21,430 bases of DNA. Origin: an uncultured Eubacteriales bacterium. Lineage in GTDB: Bacteria; Bacillota; Clostridia; Christensenellales; Aristaeellaceae. The stretch covers positions 1-21,430 of the forward strand of contig CALVPU010000152.1 in assembly GCA_944353735.1 (NCBI GenBank). Direction: 5' to 3'. Under the pieces are notes generated by a model that saw nothing but the letters and a program-made list of their open reading frames with translations, was not told the DNA's origin and ran no database searches. The translations under genes were made by a program, and so were the position numbers. Below, one piece after another: positions 19,805-21,430 of the stretch; position 1 is the first letter of the stretch, and each line of letters starts with the position of its first letter.

Positions 19805-21430
19805 ATGAATCGCAATGGGGACAACGGTCCCTCCATGGATTTTGACGAGCTGTGGCGCAAGCATCAGGCGTTTAAGGAGCGCGAGCGCAAAAAGGCCGCC
19901 GCGCAGCCGGCTGCTCCCCGGGAGGCGCAGGAAGCGCCCGCCGCAGCGCCGGAGGATGCCCAGACCTTTGCCCGCCCAGCGCAAGAGCGGGCGGAGCAGC
20001 CTGCGGCGGAGCCGGTTTCCCCGCCGGAAGCGGAACGGCTGGAAGATGTGCCCGAGACGCAGGCAGAGGTGGTAGCGCCGGTTGCGCCGGAAGCGTCTGC
20101 GGAATCGGAAGTTCCGGAAACCGCGCAGGCGCCCGAATCCGCCGCAGCGCAGTCCGGCGCGGCGCCAAGCCCGTGGGAGAAGCCCGCGAGCGAGGAAGGC
20201 GGGCGGAGCCTGTTTGCGGAGGACGCCGGAAATGCGGCGGAGGACGCCGGCGACGCCGCGGAGGACGAAAACGGTCCCGTGTCCGCGGCGCGCAGTGAAG
20301 ATGCGGACGGCGAAGCGCTGGAGGACGATGGCTCGAATCCCTTCAGCGGGATCGCGACTTCGCTGCGCGGCCTGTGGAACTTCATTCACCGCCCGCGCGG
20401 CGAGGACGCCGGGGATGACGGCGCGCCCGCCAAACCGCGCCGGTTCCTGCAGCGGCTCGGACGCCGCCGCGAGGACGCGCTCGATTACGACGATTCCGAT
20501 TATGCCGACGGCGACTATGCCGAAGAGGACTTCGCGCCGCCGGAAGCATCCGGATCTGCGGCTCCGGCGGATGCGCCGCGCGAGGTTGCGCCCGCCGCGG
20601 AGCCGGAAAAGGCGGCGGCGAAGCCCGAGGACGTGGAACCTGAGTTCGAGGAGGCGGAGGACGCCGGACGCGAACCGGCGGCTGCAGGAGACCTCTTCGA
20701 CGGAGAGGGCTTCGACGACGACTTCGAGTCGGACGGCTTTGACGAGGATGACTTTGAGGACAAGGAAAATGGGTCCGGCATCAAGTCCGCGTTCAAGCGC
20801 TTTTTGGGCAAGCTGATCGTCCGCGAGGACGCCGAGCCCGAGGAGGACGATGCGCCCGACGAGGACGAGGAGGATGTCGCGGACGGCGAAGCGGACGAAG
20901 CCGGTGCGGACGACGCGCCGCAGGGTTCGGCGTCCGATTGGGCGCGGCGTCCCGCGGAGGATGCTGTGGAGGACGGCGCGCCGGAAGCCGACGTCCCGCG
21001 GGGAATGACGAGGCGCGAGCGCCGCGAGCGCCATCTGTATGATGCCACGGATGCTTTTGAAGGAGGAGCGGACATGGACGAGAAGAACAGACTCAATTTG
21101 GATATGACCGAGCAGATGGCGGAAGGCCTGGAGTCGCGCGGGATGACTCGCCGCGAGCGCCGCGAGCTGGCGGAGCGCAAGGCGGCGGAAGAGGCGGCGA
21201 AGCGCGCGGCGGAGGCACAGGACGCCGCTCCGGTCGAAGAGCCGCTCGTCGTGGACGCGGTGGAAGCGACCGAGGAGTCGGAGGCCGCGCAGCCCGAGGC
21301 GGAAGCGCCGGCTGCTGAAACCCAGCCGCTCGAGCCGGAATCCGTGGATGAACCGACGCGCGAGTTTACGCCGCTGTCGCGCCTCAACGCGCAGAAAGCG
21401 CCTGTCGAGCCGGCTGCCGACGATCTGTTC
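19805..21430 (+). CDS. Large acidic low-complexity protein, 3' end beyond the window
   Basis: The frame is open for 542 codons from ATG 19805 to the last base, with no stop; I translated it throughout. Start: MNRNGDNGPSMDFDELWRKH behind GAGAGGCGG. It is very rich in Ala, Glu, Asp and Pro. Two short hydrophobic or amphipathic stretches stand out: NPFSGIATSLRGLWNFIHRP (near 179-198) and GSGIKSAFKRFLGKLIVRED (near 324-343). The basic motif RGMTRRERRE occurs twice (near 400 and 443). There is no signal peptide in the visible part. Long acidic cytoplasmic tails of this kind often precede a membrane or extracellular domain, which would lie outside the window; I cannot name the family. An in-frame ATG at 21074 with its own ribosome site could start a shorter protein. 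Confidence 0.75.
   Translation, partial: MNRNGDNGPSMDFDELWRKHQAFKERERKKAAAQPAAPREAQEAPAAAPEDAQTFARPAQERAEQPAAEPVSPPEAERLEDVPETQAEVVAPVAPEASAESEVPETAQAPESAAAQSGAAPSPWEKPASEEGGRSLFAEDAGNAAEDAGDAAEDENGPVSAARSEDADGEALEDDGSNPFSGIATSLRGLWNFIHRPRGEDAGDDGAPAKPRRFLQRLGRRREDALDYDDSDYADGDYAEEDFAPPEASGSAAPADAPREVAPAAEPEKAAAKPEDVEPEFEEAEDAGREPAAAGDLFDGEGFDDDFESDGFDEDDFEDKENGSGIKSAFKRFLGKLIVREDAEPEEDDAPDEDEEDVADGEADEAGADDAPQGSASDWARRPAEDAVEDGAPEADVPRGMTRRERRERHLYDATDAFEGGADMDEKNRLNLDMTEQMAEGLESRGMTRRERRELAERKAAEEAAKRAAEAQDAAPVEEPLVVDAVEATEESEAAQPEAEAPAAETQPLEPESVDEPTREFTPLSRLNAQKAPVEPAADDLF
21061..21066 (+). promoter_or_regulatory. Internal ribosome binding site before in-frame ATG 21074
   Basis: AGGAGG at 21061-21066 lies 7 nt before ATG 21074, better than the site at 19805. 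The following frame (MDEKNRLNLDMTEQMAEGLE) is the same as that of the long acidic protein. It could mark the true start of a second protein or an isoform. Confidence 0.5.

Overview
The window is GC-rich, apparently chromosomal DNA that looks like a Firmicutes/Clostridia genome, probably a metagenome-assembled contig. Reasons: strong AGGAGG ribosome binding sites, sigma-A promoters with extended -10 elements, an alpha2-type glycyl-tRNA synthetase, a DUF3795 Cys-rich protein, a DUF3798-type binding protein and a HgdC/HgdB-like dehydratase-activase pair. The lineage is inference. The first 34 bases are not biological: they match an Illumina TruSeq read-2 adapter with one mismatch, so the left end is an untrimmed contig end.

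Layout, left to right. 1-34: adapter. 35-295: C-terminal remnant of an M17 aminopeptidase, cut by the contig end. 296-912: GC-rich spacer without a credible gene, holding a 53-bp direct repeat. 913-2499: uncharacterised 528-residue protein, closed by a terminator. 2802-9041: complete ABC importer of the nucleoside/ribose type: binding protein, double-ATPase subunit and two permeases, with 8-nt stop/start overlaps between ATPase, permease 1 and permease 2. Its control regions are rich in symmetric sequence: GCAAT/ATTGC half-sites around the promoter, then an intergenic terminator and two related 18-bp palindromes before the ATPase gene. 9121-9504: DUF3795 protein. 9546-10165: Hsp20 gene with a strong promoter and a roughly 120-nt structured leader.

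10298-15664 is a probable four-gene operon: a MarR regulator, a large double-domain acyl-CoA dehydratase activase, a HgdB-like Fe-S protein overlapping it by 14 nt, and a flavodoxin-fold reductase. Together they suggest an ATP-driven low-potential electron transfer enzyme of unknown substrate, possibly controlled by the MarR protein. A bidirectional terminator separates it from the convergent glycyl-tRNA synthetase gene (minus strand, 15861-17240), whose promoter carries a perfect 14-bp palindrome.

17336-17764 is a non-coding stretch with a diverged 39-bp repeat. 17807-19603 (minus strand) holds two uncharacterised genes, one encoding an Ala/Pro-rich 96-residue protein and one a 480-residue protein with an internal tandem repeat, behind a promoter that could be sporulation-type. 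Divergent from them, a very acidic low-complexity protein starts at 19805 and runs off the right edge; it has an internal in-frame start with an excellent ribosome binding site.

The best candidates for something undescribed are the double-palindrome control region of the importer, its non-lipoprotein binding protein and enlarged permease, the structured Hsp20 leader, and the MarR/activase/dehydratase/flavodoxin operon. None is proven novel from sequence reading alone.
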